Shown here: in pieces, positions 27,060-35,070 of the stretch
Layout: each line of letters begins with the position of its first letter
Position numbering within the stretch: the first letter of the stretch is position 1
Assembly (NCBI RefSeq): GCF_007786455.1
Contig: NZ_VNJK01000008.1
Span: 16,150-80,149 of the forward strand
Length of the DNA: 64,000 bases
DNA from: Paenibacillus agilis
GTDB lineage: Bacteria > Bacillota > Bacilli > Paenibacillales > Paenibacillaceae
Direction: 5' to 3'
Translations under genes and position numbers: made by a program
The notes under the pieces: model-generated
Told to the model about the DNA's origin: nothing
What the model saw: only the letters and a program-made list of their open reading frames with translations
The model's database searches: none

Positions 27060-27680
27060 ATGTCGAAACAAAAACGAGTTTCTCGTACCCCTGGCAGACC
27101 AAAACTCAATGAACAAGAAATGCCTATTCAGAAGGTCATTATTCAAACGGCTGCCAAGACATTTATGGAACAGGGATATGAAGCTATATCTTTACAACAA
27201 ATTGCTGCTATATGCGGCGTTACGAAAGCCACTATTTACTACTATTACTCCAACAAAGCTGAATTGTTCACCGCGGCTATCGAATTTATGCTGACGATTG
27301 CACATAAAGCTACTAAGTCTCTTATGGACAGTGAAGGACATTTGCGCGATCGATTGGAACGTGTTGCTTATGTAAAGATTGCACAGCCGCACAGCGACCT
27401 GGAAACCATGCTAAAAGAGGCAGAGAAACAGTTGTCTGAGGAACACATACAACGAATTCGTTCAGCTGAGCATATGTTGTATGATTTGCTTGCACAACAT
27501 TTCGAGGAAGCTATGGAACAAGGACAACTGCAATCAGGATCGCCTATGCTGCTTGCTCATGCTTTCTCCTCATTACTCATGATGGGCAACCGCGATAGCG
27601 CACGCCAACTATTCTCATCCCATGAACAGCTGGCTGCATCCATCGTAGATCTTTTCTGGCAAGGAGCAATGAAAAAGTAG
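27060..27680 (+). CDS. TetR/AcrR family transcriptional regulator
   Basis: A 206-residue regulator. The N-terminal helix-turn-helix is typical: IIQTAAKTFMEQGYEAISLQ, then CGVTKATIYYYYSNKAELF. The C-terminal helical region would bind a ligand of unknown nature. I place the start at ATG 27060, nine bases after GGAGTG; an earlier ATG at 27027 lacks a ribosome site. It is divergent from the MMPL exporter and probably represses it. Confidence 0.92.
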   Translation: MSKQKRVSRTPGRPKLNEQEMPIQKVIIQTAAKTFMEQGYEAISLQQIAAICGVTKATIYYYYSNKAELFTAAIEFMLTIAHKATKSLMDSEGHLRDRLERVAYVKIAQPHSDLETMLKEAEKQLSEEHIQRIRSAEHMLYDLLAQHFEEAMEQGQLQSGSPMLLAHAFSSLLMMGNRDSARQLFSSHEQLAASIVDLFWQGAMKK

Positions 27681-27690
27681 TAGCTAAATT

Positions 27691-27718
27691 GCATTTTAAA
27701 CGCTGGTGGTCGGAATAA
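27691..27718 (+). repeat. 28-bp direct repeat, copy 2, beyond the mmpL-tetR cassette
   Basis: Matches 27 of 28 bases of the PBP1A 3' end, including its stop codon, but lies in no gene. Its right end joins TGACCACC to form the local palindrome GGTGGTC/GACCACC. It marks the probable right boundary of an inserted segment. Confidence 0.9.
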
Positions 27719-27890
27719 TGACCACCTTGCGTGAAATTTCGCGAACTTTGTCGAATTTTACCTATTGCCCTCGAAAGCGAATTTTGCTAATATTTGTAAC
27801 GTAGCCTTTAGACATGATTCACCATTGAATTAATGCTTTGGGTTACATTTTTGCGTTGAATTAAATCCCTTCATTAGGTAACAGACTTTG

Positions 27891-27931
27891 CCCACCCCGC
27901 GACTTTATATTATGGGGTGGGACTTTTTTTG
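27891..27931 (+). terminator. Strong plus-strand terminator 210 bp after tetR
   Basis: The stem CCCACCCC/GGGGTGGG is followed by ACTTTTTTT. No ORF lies between the tetR stop and this hairpin. Confidence 0.85.
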
Positions 27932-27985
27932 TCTGCTTTCCCATCAACACTTTAACCTAGCCCACAATCTTAAAGATGATAAAAA

Positions 27986-28034
27986 CGAAAAAACAACCCT
28001 CATTACCGCAGCACGCTACGGAACAAAGGTTGTT
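27986..28034 (-). terminator. Terminator of ywhD
   Basis: The outer stem ACAACC/GGTTGT and inner stem CCGTAGC/GCTGCGG are followed on the minus strand by TTTTTTCGTTTTT. It lies about 90 bp past the ywhD stop. Confidence 0.8.
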
Positions 28035-28124
28035 TATTCATGACAGGATGCCACTGTATACAATGAGCAGTTACATATATGGACAGAAGAACTTAATTCC
28101 CCGCGAAATCCATATTACGAGACG

Positions 28125-28628
28125 TTATGCCTCCAGCTCCGCCTTAAATTCAGCAGGAGTACGTTCCCACCACTCTGCATTATGCGTCTCAAGCAATTGA
28201 CGAAGGGCTGCTTTTTCTTCAGCACCAAGTCCATCAACGATCACACGGCGCTTCATCGCATAATCCATCTTATTTACATGGTCAGCAAGGATCTTCCATC
28301 CACGCTTTGCTTCTGTATCCACCAGCATCTCACAAGCTGTCAGGCCTCCATAGAAAGAACCCTCTGGTGAGCGATCCACCGCAACCCAAACGATCCAACA
28401 TTGGCGACCGTTCGGCACGTCTTCCTTATTCATAGAAAATTTAATGCCACGCTCTACCTTACTTTTTGCGTGCATGGCACCCATATCGATGTAAGCTCGA
28501 CCCTCATCGATAATAACCGGTGATACACTATTCAGATCGATGCTGCCTGCACCGAATCCTTTATGCTTATCATTGCTGCTTACAACATTGAATGCAAGCT
28601 GCTTCTTAGCTTTCTTTTCTTGTTCCAT
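28125..28628 (-). CDS. ywhD: YwhD family protein, function unknown
   Basis: A 167-residue protein of the YwhD family. Diagnostic pieces are FNVVSSNDKHKGFGAGSIDL, AYIDMGAMHAKSKVERGIKF and the C-terminal WWERTPAEFKAEL. The function is unknown. The start is ATG at 28628 with AAGGAG 8 nt upstream. In B. subtilis ywhD sits next to pbpG; here the two are separated by the mmpL-tetR segment. Confidence 0.9.
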   Translation of the reverse strand: MEQEKKAKKQLAFNVVSSNDKHKGFGAGSIDLNSVSPVIIDEGRAYIDMGAMHAKSKVERGIKFSMNKEDVPNGRQCWIVWVAVDRSPEGSFYGGLTACEMLVDTEAKRGWKILADHVNKMDYAMKRRVIVDGLGAEEKAALRQLLETHNAEWWERTPAEFKAELEA

Positions 28629-28779
28629 AGTCTATTCTCCTTCCTCGTATGCAAATGCTCCCCACTTGTCTAGATAGCAGCATACAACCGGATCACAATC
28701 ATTTTTTATTTTAGCTAATAATCGGGTAAAAGCCAACATATACATGCGGTAGATGCTTGTCAACGGGAGGTACGAATCA

Positions 28780-30744
28780 ATGACCCGAGCTCATGCTTAT
28801 CGCTCCGCCTTATATGCTATCGTATTGATGACAACGGGATTTTGCTTGCTAATATGGCTGCTGCCTAATGAACTAGTCCCTTCTGTCGGACCTGAAGCAA
28901 CCGAACAGATTACGAGGAAAGAGGGGCCCGCTGCTCCCCCACCACCTCCAATCGATACTCCGCGCTCAGAGCGAATTGCAGAGTATCATATTGACGTGAA
29001 ACTGGACGAGGTGTCTAAGACCCTACACGGATTGCAGGCAGTAACCTGGAACAATCCAGGGCGCAAAACCGTGAATGAACTTTATTTTCACCTTTATCCG
29101 AATGCCTTTGAATCAGCAGATACCACTTTCATGAAAGAGTCTGGGGGGAAACTACGCGGAGATACAATGCCTACAAATGGCTACGGCAATATGCGACTCA
29201 CCGCGATTCAGACAGAAGATGGCTTGCCTCTGATGAATCGACTGGAATACGTTCAGCCAGATGATGGCAATGCGAAAGATCGAACGGTGATGAAATTACG
29301 CCTGCCCCAACCAGTCAAAGCTGGTGAGAGCATTACGTTAAAAATGAAGTATGAAGTGAAATTGCCAAGCATATTTGCACGCATGGGTGCTACTGACAAC
29401 TTCATTATGGCAGGACAATGGTTCCCGAAGCTCACCGCCTATGAAAAGGCAGGTACAAGGGGACGCAATGCAGATGGATGGAATGTACATCAATATCATG
29501 GGAACTCCGAATTTTACTCGAATTATGGGATTTTTAATGTCCGGATTCAGGTCCCTGAGTCTTATATCGTTGCAGCGACTGGATTTCCAACGAAAACGCC
29601 TGTGACCGCGAATGGTAGCAAGGTATATCACTTTTATGCCGATGATGTACACGATTTTGCGTGGGCAGCATCTCCTAATTTCATCTATGCTGAGGAACCT
29701 TTCTCGTCCAAAAATGTGCCTGGCGTGCGCATTAAGCTCTATTTAGATCCAAAACACCAAGCACTAAAAGAACGCTATATGTATGCGGCCAAAGCAGCTC
29801 TAAATCAATTTAGCGAATGGTACGGAGAGTACCCGTATTCAACACTATCTATTGTAGTACCTCCGCTTGAAGCCAACGGAGCTGGCGGTATGGAATATCC
29901 TACACTAGTGACGACATTCGGAGCCGGTGACGATAGTCCAGGCTATGATTTAGAGCGAACGGTTGTACATGAGATCGGCCATCAATACTTCTACGGCTTA
30001 CTCGCTTCTAACGAATTTGAGGAAGCCTGGCTGGATGAAGGCTTTACGTCTTACGCTGAAGATAAGCTGATGGAATCGGAATTTGGGGTTGTCCCAAATT
30101 TGATGGTGGAGTCTAGCTACATTACTTCTCCTGCCCCGTTAAAGCAGTCAGCTTGGCAATATCATAATCAAGAACACTATGCAGAAAATGTATATGTAAG
30201 AGCAAAGCTCGTACTAGTAGCCTTGGAGCGCCAAGTAGGCGAGAAGACAATGAAACGAATATTAAAAACCTATACAGAAAAATATCGTTTCAAGCACCCT
30301 ACTACTGCCGATTTTCAACGCGTTGTGGAATCCGTTACCAAGCGCAGCTGGACTTCATTTTTCAGTCAGTATGTGTACGATCGGCAGATGGCTGACTTTG
30401 CAGTAGAGTCCATTCAATTAAACAAAACTGGCAACCAATATGAGTCGATCGTTCATATTTCCAAACGTGGTGCCGATTACCCTGAAGTACCCATTGTATT
30501 CCGATTCGAAGATGGGAGTACAACCCGCAAAGTATGGTCTGGTGAAGGAGATCGTATTCAATACAAGCTGACCCATTCTTCACCGCTCGCTTGGGTATTC
30601 GTCGATCCTCTACATACGATCGTGCTGGACAATAAGCAAATTAATAACTATATGAAGGCATCTGTAAAAGAACCCGTACGTACTCGCGTTGATTGGACGG
30701 CAATGAAATGGATCGAAATGATGAGTAAGCTGTTAGGATGGTGA
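28780..30744 (+). CDS. Membrane-anchored M1 family metallopeptidase
   Basis: A 654-residue protein with an N-terminal membrane span (residues about 10-27, SALYAIVLMTTGFCLLIWLL) and a Pro-rich linker (APPPPPIDTP), so the catalytic part lies outside. The zinc site is HEIGHQYF, with the third ligand in EEAWLDEGFTSYAED; the substrate-binding GxMEN-type motif appears as GGMEYP. It is related to but distinct from the protein at 2053-4281. The start is ATG at 28780 after GGGAGG; the frame from 28753 lacks a site. A membrane-protein gene begins 7 nt after its stop, suggesting a two-gene operon. Confidence 0.88.
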   Translation: MTRAHAYRSALYAIVLMTTGFCLLIWLLPNELVPSVGPEATEQITRKEGPAAPPPPPIDTPRSERIAEYHIDVKLDEVSKTLHGLQAVTWNNPGRKTVNELYFHLYPNAFESADTTFMKESGGKLRGDTMPTNGYGNMRLTAIQTEDGLPLMNRLEYVQPDDGNAKDRTVMKLRLPQPVKAGESITLKMKYEVKLPSIFARMGATDNFIMAGQWFPKLTAYEKAGTRGRNADGWNVHQYHGNSEFYSNYGIFNVRIQVPESYIVAATGFPTKTPVTANGSKVYHFYADDVHDFAWAASPNFIYAEEPFSSKNVPGVRIKLYLDPKHQALKERYMYAAKAALNQFSEWYGEYPYSTLSIVVPPLEANGAGGMEYPTLVTTFGAGDDSPGYDLERTVVHEIGHQYFYGLLASNEFEEAWLDEGFTSYAEDKLMESEFGVVPNLMVESSYITSPAPLKQSAWQYHNQEHYAENVYVRAKLVLVALERQVGEKTMKRILKTYTEKYRFKHPTTADFQRVVESVTKRSWTSFFSQYVYDRQMADFAVESIQLNKTGNQYESIVHISKRGADYPEVPIVFRFEDGSTTRKVWSGEGDRIQYKLTHSSPLAWVFVDPLHTIVLDNKQINNYMKASVKEPVRTRVDWTAMKWIEMMSKLLGW

Positions 30745-30751
30745 TCAGTTG

Positions 30752-31585
30752 ATGACAATAAAACCTCATATTCACGCGGGTTGGGATTGGGTCAAAGAAC
30801 ATCTATACATCTGGATTATTCTATTTATTTATCAGCTGTTATGGGGATTCTTCTTGTACCGCTTCATTGATCATATCGTCGTTCCGTTGCTGCAACGCTA
30901 TCCTGAGCCCGCTCCCACAGAATTAAGTCGTTCTTTATTCCATATCGAGGCGCATTTTCAATTAACTAAAACAACGGAGTATGCGCCCTATTTATGGACA
31001 CTCGTCGGATTTGTAGCACTGCGTATGCTGCTTACTCCACTCATTCATGCGGGATTGCTGCACAGCATGTCTTATTCACAACGCAATAGCAAAGGACTTG
31101 CATTCTTTCGCGGTATGAAAGCATTGTGGAAACCGATCAGCTTACTATATATATTTGAACTGATTCTCGTACTTCTCCCGGCATATTGGATCGTACCTAA
31201 ATTAATTGCTCTTCTAGAAAGTGCCATGAGTGCAAATGAGCTCCTACAACAGGCAGCACCCGTACTCATTCTCTGGCTTGTTGGTGGATGGATTGTACAT
31301 CACTTATTCTTATTTATGCAATTTGGAAAGGCTAGTGAGCAATCAATATGGTCAGCCCTACTTACGGGTATACGCGCTCTGCTGCCTATACTCGGAATAT
31401 CTTTATTCTTTCTCGCTATAGGATTGATCGGAAGTACATTAGTTACAGCAGCAGCTATGTTTTGGACAGGAATGACTGCCCTTTTGTTACAACAGGCTTA
31501 TCCAGCCATAAGGACTTTGTTACAAATATGGAGCCTTTCAAGTCGGTTTGATTTGTGGCAAAAGACCGACAACAAGCCTATTTAA
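30752..31585 (+). CDS. Membrane protein of unknown function, operon partner of the M1 peptidase
   Basis: A 277-residue protein with about five or six hydrophobic spans (for example ILFIYQLLWGFFLY, LYIFELILVLLPAYWIV and AAPVLILWLVGGWIVHHLF). No known family is recognised. It starts right after the M1 peptidase stop (ATG at 30752, with a TTG just before), so the two are probably cotranslated and the product may help place or control the peptidase. Confidence 0.65.
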   Translation: MTIKPHIHAGWDWVKEHLYIWIILFIYQLLWGFFLYRFIDHIVVPLLQRYPEPAPTELSRSLFHIEAHFQLTKTTEYAPYLWTLVGFVALRMLLTPLIHAGLLHSMSYSQRNSKGLAFFRGMKALWKPISLLYIFELILVLLPAYWIVPKLIALLESAMSANELLQQAAPVLILWLVGGWIVHHLFLFMQFGKASEQSIWSALLTGIRALLPILGISLFFLAIGLIGSTLVTAAAMFWTGMTALLLQQAYPAIRTLLQIWSLSSRFDLWQKTDNKPI

Positions 31586-31649
31586 AACAGATTGCATGCG
31601 TAATATCGAGAAATAGTTAGAAAATGAACAAAAAAGAATGAAGAAAACG

Positions 31650-31690
31650 CTTGCTTGAGCCTAAATGATAGGTTTAAGCAAGTTTTTTTG
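31650..31690 (+). terminator. Terminator of the M1 peptidase operon
   Basis: CTTGCTTGAGCCTA and TAGGTTTAAGCAAG pair over 14 bp (with G-T pairs), followed by TTTTTTT. Confidence 0.9.
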
Positions 31691-31834
31691 CGTTTTTGGA
31701 CATAAGCAGTTTGTAAAATCCGAAAATGTCTGTTAAAATAAACCGTAGATTTATTACAAGTTTGTCATGAACGACGATGAATTTCTTGCAAAATTGTAAT
31801 TACGTGTGACGGAATGTAAGATGTCCTATTATGA

Positions 31835-31966
31835 AAGCCGAATTCCCGAGACATCCGGGAAGCGGGGGAACCAAGTTTTTGGGTGAATTGATCTCGGATT
31901 GCACAGGGATCATAGGGAGACCTTCAACCGAACCCTACAGCTAACCTCGCAGGCACGGAAGGGGAA
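31835..31966 (+). promoter_or_regulatory. c-di-AMP riboswitch (ydaO/yuaA type)
   Basis: The conserved blocks of the ydaO/yuaA class appear in order: GAAAGCCGAAT, a P2-like hairpin TTCCCG/CGGGAA, GCGGGGGAACCAA, GGGTGAATTGAT, then ACCGAACCCTACAGCTAACC and TCGCAGGCA. It lies directly before an NlpC/P60 wall hydrolase, a known target type of this class, which usually turns genes off when c-di-AMP is high. The 3' end GGAAGGGGAA also supplies the ribosome site of the gene. No terminator stem separates them, so control may be translational. A possible promoter is TTGTAA-N17-TAAGAT at about 31795-31823. Confidence 0.93.
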
Positions 31967-31973
31967 CCTATAC

Positions 31974-32438
31974 TTGAAGAAGAAATTAATCACAGCCGCA
32001 CTGGCGACAAGCCTACTGCTATCATTTGGAGCAGGAAGTGCATTCGCAGCAACGACAATGGATGGCGCAATCGACAAAGTAATCGGAGTAGATTACAAAT
32101 ACGGCGGTACAACAACAAGCGGCTTTGATTGCTCAGGATTTACTAGCTACATATTTAACAAACTAGGCTTAGATTTGTCTCGTACGTCTGGCTCTCAGTT
32201 TGAAGAAGGCACTAAAGTTTCCAAAGACGAGCTTCGCGCTGGAGACCTTGTATTCTTCAACACTAGCGGCAAAGGCGTTTCCCACGTTGGTATCTATGTA
32301 GGCGACGGTAAGTTCGCTCACTCTGCTACGAATAAGGGCGTTACAATCGACAAGCTTAGCATGAACTATTACGAAGATCGTTACTTGGGTGCTCGTCGCG
32401 TAATGAGCGACACACAATTCGAGAAACACGCTAAATAG
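31974..32438 (+). CDS. NlpC/P60 family cell-wall hydrolase under riboswitch control
   Basis: A 154-residue secreted cysteine peptidase that cuts peptide stems in peptidoglycan. The signal peptide is KKKLITAALATSLLLSFGAG, cleaved near AFA. The catalytic Cys is in GFDCSGFTSY, the His in GVSHVGIYVG, and a third polar residue follows in FAHSATNKG. I start it at TTG 31974, since the upstream frame from 31899 runs through the riboswitch. Only the catalytic domain is present, with no SH3 or LysM targeting module. Regulation by c-di-AMP links wall turnover to turgor. Confidence 0.92.
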   Translation: MKKKLITAALATSLLLSFGAGSAFAATTMDGAIDKVIGVDYKYGGTTTSGFDCSGFTSYIFNKLGLDLSRTSGSQFEEGTKVSKDELRAGDLVFFNTSGKGVSHVGIYVGDGKFAHSATNKGVTIDKLSMNYYEDRYLGARRVMSDTQFEKHAK

Positions 32439-32471
32439 TACTTATTTCTTTTATATGAATACGTGATACCA

Positions 32472-32515
32472 AGCCCGGTGGGAGGTGATTAACACATCCT
32501 GTCGGGTTTTTATTT
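32472..32515 (+). terminator. Terminator of the NlpC/P60 gene
   Basis: An interrupted stem CCCG-GGA / TCC-CGGG is followed by TTTTTATTTT. Confidence 0.7.
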
Positions 32516-32548
32516 TCCCCTCACCTTCAATTCGAAAGGAGAATTTCC

Positions 32549-33922
32549 ATGTACGTCTGGTTTCATCGGCGTGACTTACGTACGACAGACATGCGACTAT
32601 TCGATAAACTTCGCTCCTTGCACATGCCTGGCATTCATATACTCGTTCTAGATCCCGCGCTGCTAGATGAATGCCGCGCTCGTGAGCATAGTGGTCGACA
32701 TTTCTTGCAGCAGGTTAGTCGCCTGCAACAAAACTACCAGCAAGCCAACCAACATTTAGTGATTGCCTATGGTTCACCTGATCAAGTTCTACTCTTGTTA
32801 GCCGCTAATTACCCTCTGCAGATAGTCGCTTTTCATGAGGATTTAACTCCTTATGCCAAACAACGCGACCAGACATTAATCGATACGGCTCAAGCTTGCG
32901 GGCTAAAGACAATAACCGATATCGATCATATGCTTATTGATGCTGATTCCTTTGATCATTTTGCCAACCGTGATCAGCCTTACAAAGTATTTACCCCATT
33001 TTATAACAAATGGAAACAGGCTATGCATCTTTTTGCGGAACCGCCTATGCTTACTTCGCTAAATGACCTTGAAACGGTACAAGTTTCGCCAAGTACTATA
33101 CAAGATTTTTCGATCCCTCTATGGTTGTATGACGCTCTACAGTCGACATCCCCTTCATTTTCAGAAGAGGAACCGCAGAAAAAACTGCAAAACTTCTTAG
33201 CAGAAAAGCTCCCCGACTATGAGCGAGGAAGAGATAGGTATGGGTGGAGCCATACAAGTCAAATGAGCGGATATATAAACACAGGAGCTATTTCCATTCG
33301 ACAAGTATACGAACAAGTAGCTGCTCAAGATAAGAGTTCTTATGTAGACAGCTGGGTTCGCCAACTCGCATGGCGTGACTTCTATCTCTATCAAGCATTG
33401 CGAAACCCAGATTATTTCTCGTATGAGCAGAAATTTGATTGGTCTGGCTTCAACACAGATGCATTCAACTATTGGGCGGAAGCAAAAACCGGGATACCGA
33501 TCATTGATGCCGCTATGACACAGTTAAAAGAAACAGGAGCAATGCCCAATCGCCTTCGAATGGTCACAGCTATGTTCTTAACAAAGCAGCTACTCTGTCC
33601 ATTTTTCTATGGTGAAGCTTACTTTCGAGACAAACTAGCTGACTACGATCACGTACTCAATCGGGGTGGATGGCTATGGAGCTCTTCGCTAGGCTATGAT
33701 GCTGCCCCCTATTTCCGCGTTATGAATCCAGTACGCCAATCAGAGACATACGATCCAAGCGGCTCTTATATTCGCCAATGGCTGCCACAAATCGCTCATC
33801 TCTCCGACAAAGCGATACATCAACCACAAGCAAATGCCATTGTCGATCTGAAACAAGCTCGTATTCGTGCAATTGAGCAGTATAGCTTACTGCTGAAGCA
33901 AAACAAGCAGCAAAATAAATGA
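32549..33922 (+). CDS. phr: Deoxyribodipyrimidine photolyase
   Basis: Repairs UV-made pyrimidine dimers using light. The 457 residues hold the N-terminal photolyase domain (VWFHRRDLRTTDMRLF) and the helical FAD domain (GRDRYGWSHTSQMSGYINTG, then WVRQLAWRDFYLY, and NRLRMVTAMFLTKQLL). The conserved Trp and Asn positions that bind FAD and the lesion look intact. The start is ATG at 32549 with AAAGGAG upstream. Class I CPD photolyase is most likely, though a cryptochrome-like role cannot be excluded from sequence alone. Confidence 0.93.
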   Translation: MYVWFHRRDLRTTDMRLFDKLRSLHMPGIHILVLDPALLDECRAREHSGRHFLQQVSRLQQNYQQANQHLVIAYGSPDQVLLLLAANYPLQIVAFHEDLTPYAKQRDQTLIDTAQACGLKTITDIDHMLIDADSFDHFANRDQPYKVFTPFYNKWKQAMHLFAEPPMLTSLNDLETVQVSPSTIQDFSIPLWLYDALQSTSPSFSEEEPQKKLQNFLAEKLPDYERGRDRYGWSHTSQMSGYINTGAISIRQVYEQVAAQDKSSYVDSWVRQLAWRDFYLYQALRNPDYFSYEQKFDWSGFNTDAFNYWAEAKTGIPIIDAAMTQLKETGAMPNRLRMVTAMFLTKQLLCPFFYGEAYFRDKLADYDHVLNRGGWLWSSSLGYDAAPYFRVMNPVRQSETYDPSGSYIRQWLPQIAHLSDKAIHQPQANAIVDLKQARIRAIEQYSLLLKQNKQQNK

Positions 33923-33972
33923 AAAAGCAGGCTTAACGGACTTTTGATCATCCGTTCATAGCCTGCTTTTCT
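33922..33972 (+). terminator. Terminator of the photolyase gene
   Basis: AAAAGCAGGC/GCCTGCTTTT with an inner AACGGA/TCCGTT stem. A-rich before and T-rich after, so it could also serve the minus-strand small gene downstream. Confidence 0.85.
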
Positions 33973-34055
33973 ATGTGGTCTATTGCTGCAGCAATAAGGA
34001 ATTATGTTCACCTAAGTAGCTTTATATACTGCAAATGCCCTCTTCGACACTTTTA

Positions 34056-34289
34056 TTATTTCTCGCTGGCATTACGTTCCGATTCGACATGTTTCTCGTG
34101 GAACAAATTGCTTTTTTCCCGCGTCAGTAGCCGTTTATCCGGATTATCGACACGCTTTTGTACTTCTGCCATCTTGATGACAGACGGCGCAGTTGGTACA
34201 GATGAATCCGCCTGAGCAGATATTGTTGGCGCTAATAGCATCATCATTGAAAAAGACCACGCCGCCGCCGCACTTGTCGATTTTTTCAT
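34056..34289 (-). CDS. Small exported protein of unknown function
   Basis: A 77-residue product from ATG 34289 (GGTGG 8 nt upstream). Its N terminus is a good signal peptide (KKSTSAAAAWSFSMMMLLAP, cleavage near ISAQA). The remaining 50 residues are charged and Glu/Lys-rich with a Pro-Val start (SSVPTAPSVIKMAEVQKRVD). No family is recognised. The signal peptide and ribosome site make a real gene likely. Confidence 0.55.
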   Translation of the reverse strand: MKKSTSAAAAWSFSMMMLLAPTISAQADSSVPTAPSVIKMAEVQKRVDNPDKRLLTREKSNLFHEKHVESERNASEK

Positions 34290-35070
34290 TTTTATTTCCA
34301 CCTTTCCGATTCAAAACTAACTTTTATTTATTAAAAATTCGATTTATAGACCATACAATTCGCCATATGTTTTTCCCATACGTTATTAACCAGATCATGA
34401 TGTTTGAAGCAACTTATTAGCTATTATGAAGCATAAACCTGAAAATAAAATGAAATACACGTTAACTTTGCATGATAAGTTTATTCCATAAATATCCTAA
34501 TTGGTTTATTTAAGCTGCCCTCCATCGAGGGCCATGTAGACCACAGGTATAGCCTTGCGGTCTTTTTTGCGTTTAAAAAATAGCTGGAGGGATTGAACAC
34601 GAAGCTTACCCCTGAAAATTTATATAAAGCTGAGCATCCTCACCTTCTCCTTTCCTTACTTACATTGAAAATCCGACATATCTCGAAAATGGTAGTTTTC
34701 AAGAACTGTATAGAAACTTAGATCTAAGTCATATTGCTCAATGAACCCGCTAATCTATCTGTATCCATAGAATCAAAATTGTAATCGCGGCAAGATCGGT
34801 ATTGCTCATTTTTTATAGCATGGATATGATAGTGTTGCTTCTAGTTTCTTGCATATTTACTAGTGAAATCGCTTTCTACTGAATGGTAAGGATCGGGAGT
34901 ATGGACTCTACTAAAAGTTTGTATATATTCGTACTGACGAAGGGAGGCGGCTATTTTTTTCGTTAACAAACAGGCAGTCTTTGACTCTAAGTAGCTAGAG
35001 CCAATGCTGGCACCTGACAACCACAGGTTATGTTTGTCTATTCATGAATATGAAAATGGAGGGATTTATG
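34290..35070. other. Long non-coding gap before the LPMO gene
   Basis: About 780 bp with no ORF that convinces me. It holds a plus-strand two-hairpin terminator (34517-34569) with no gene before it, then about 500 bp of AT-rich sequence. Just before the LPMO gene, short hairpins GCCA/TGGC and ACCT/AGGT (about 35000-35030) could form a leader structure. A 44-codon frame from about 34585 (L-E-G-L-N-T...) has a badly spaced ribosome site. Confidence 0.4.
34517..34569 (+). terminator. Two-hairpin terminator with no gene upstream
   Basis: A perfect GCCCTC-CATC-GAGGGC hairpin is followed by a second stem GACC...GGTC and TTTTTTG. No plus-strand ORF ends nearby, so it may be the 3' end of a small RNA. 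Confidence 0.7.

Larger units (their letters stand above)
27719..28124 (+). other. Non-coding gap between the repeat and ywhD
   Basis: No gene is seen. It holds a strong plus-strand terminator (27891-27931) about 170 bp after the repeat and the terminator of ywhD on the minus strand (27986-28034). The 170 bp before the plus terminator could be a long 3' untranslated region of tetR or a small RNA. No clear sigma-A promoter was found. Confidence 0.4.
31586..31973 (+). other. Gap holding a terminator, promoter and riboswitch
   Basis: This 388-bp gap holds the terminator of the upstream operon, an AT-rich stretch with a candidate promoter, and the c-di-AMP riboswitch. No gene is seen. Confidence 0.75.

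Noticed and set aside
34583..34720. Short plus-strand ORF of about 44 codons (L-E-G-L-N-T-K...)
   Set aside because: Its only candidate start is a TTG one base from the ribosome site. A gene remnant cannot be excluded, but there is no support.
34860..35070. c-di-GMP riboswitch upstream of the LPMO gene
   Set aside because: I looked for the GEMM core (GGGCAAACC, GGGACGCAAAGCC) and did not find it; only short local hairpins are present.
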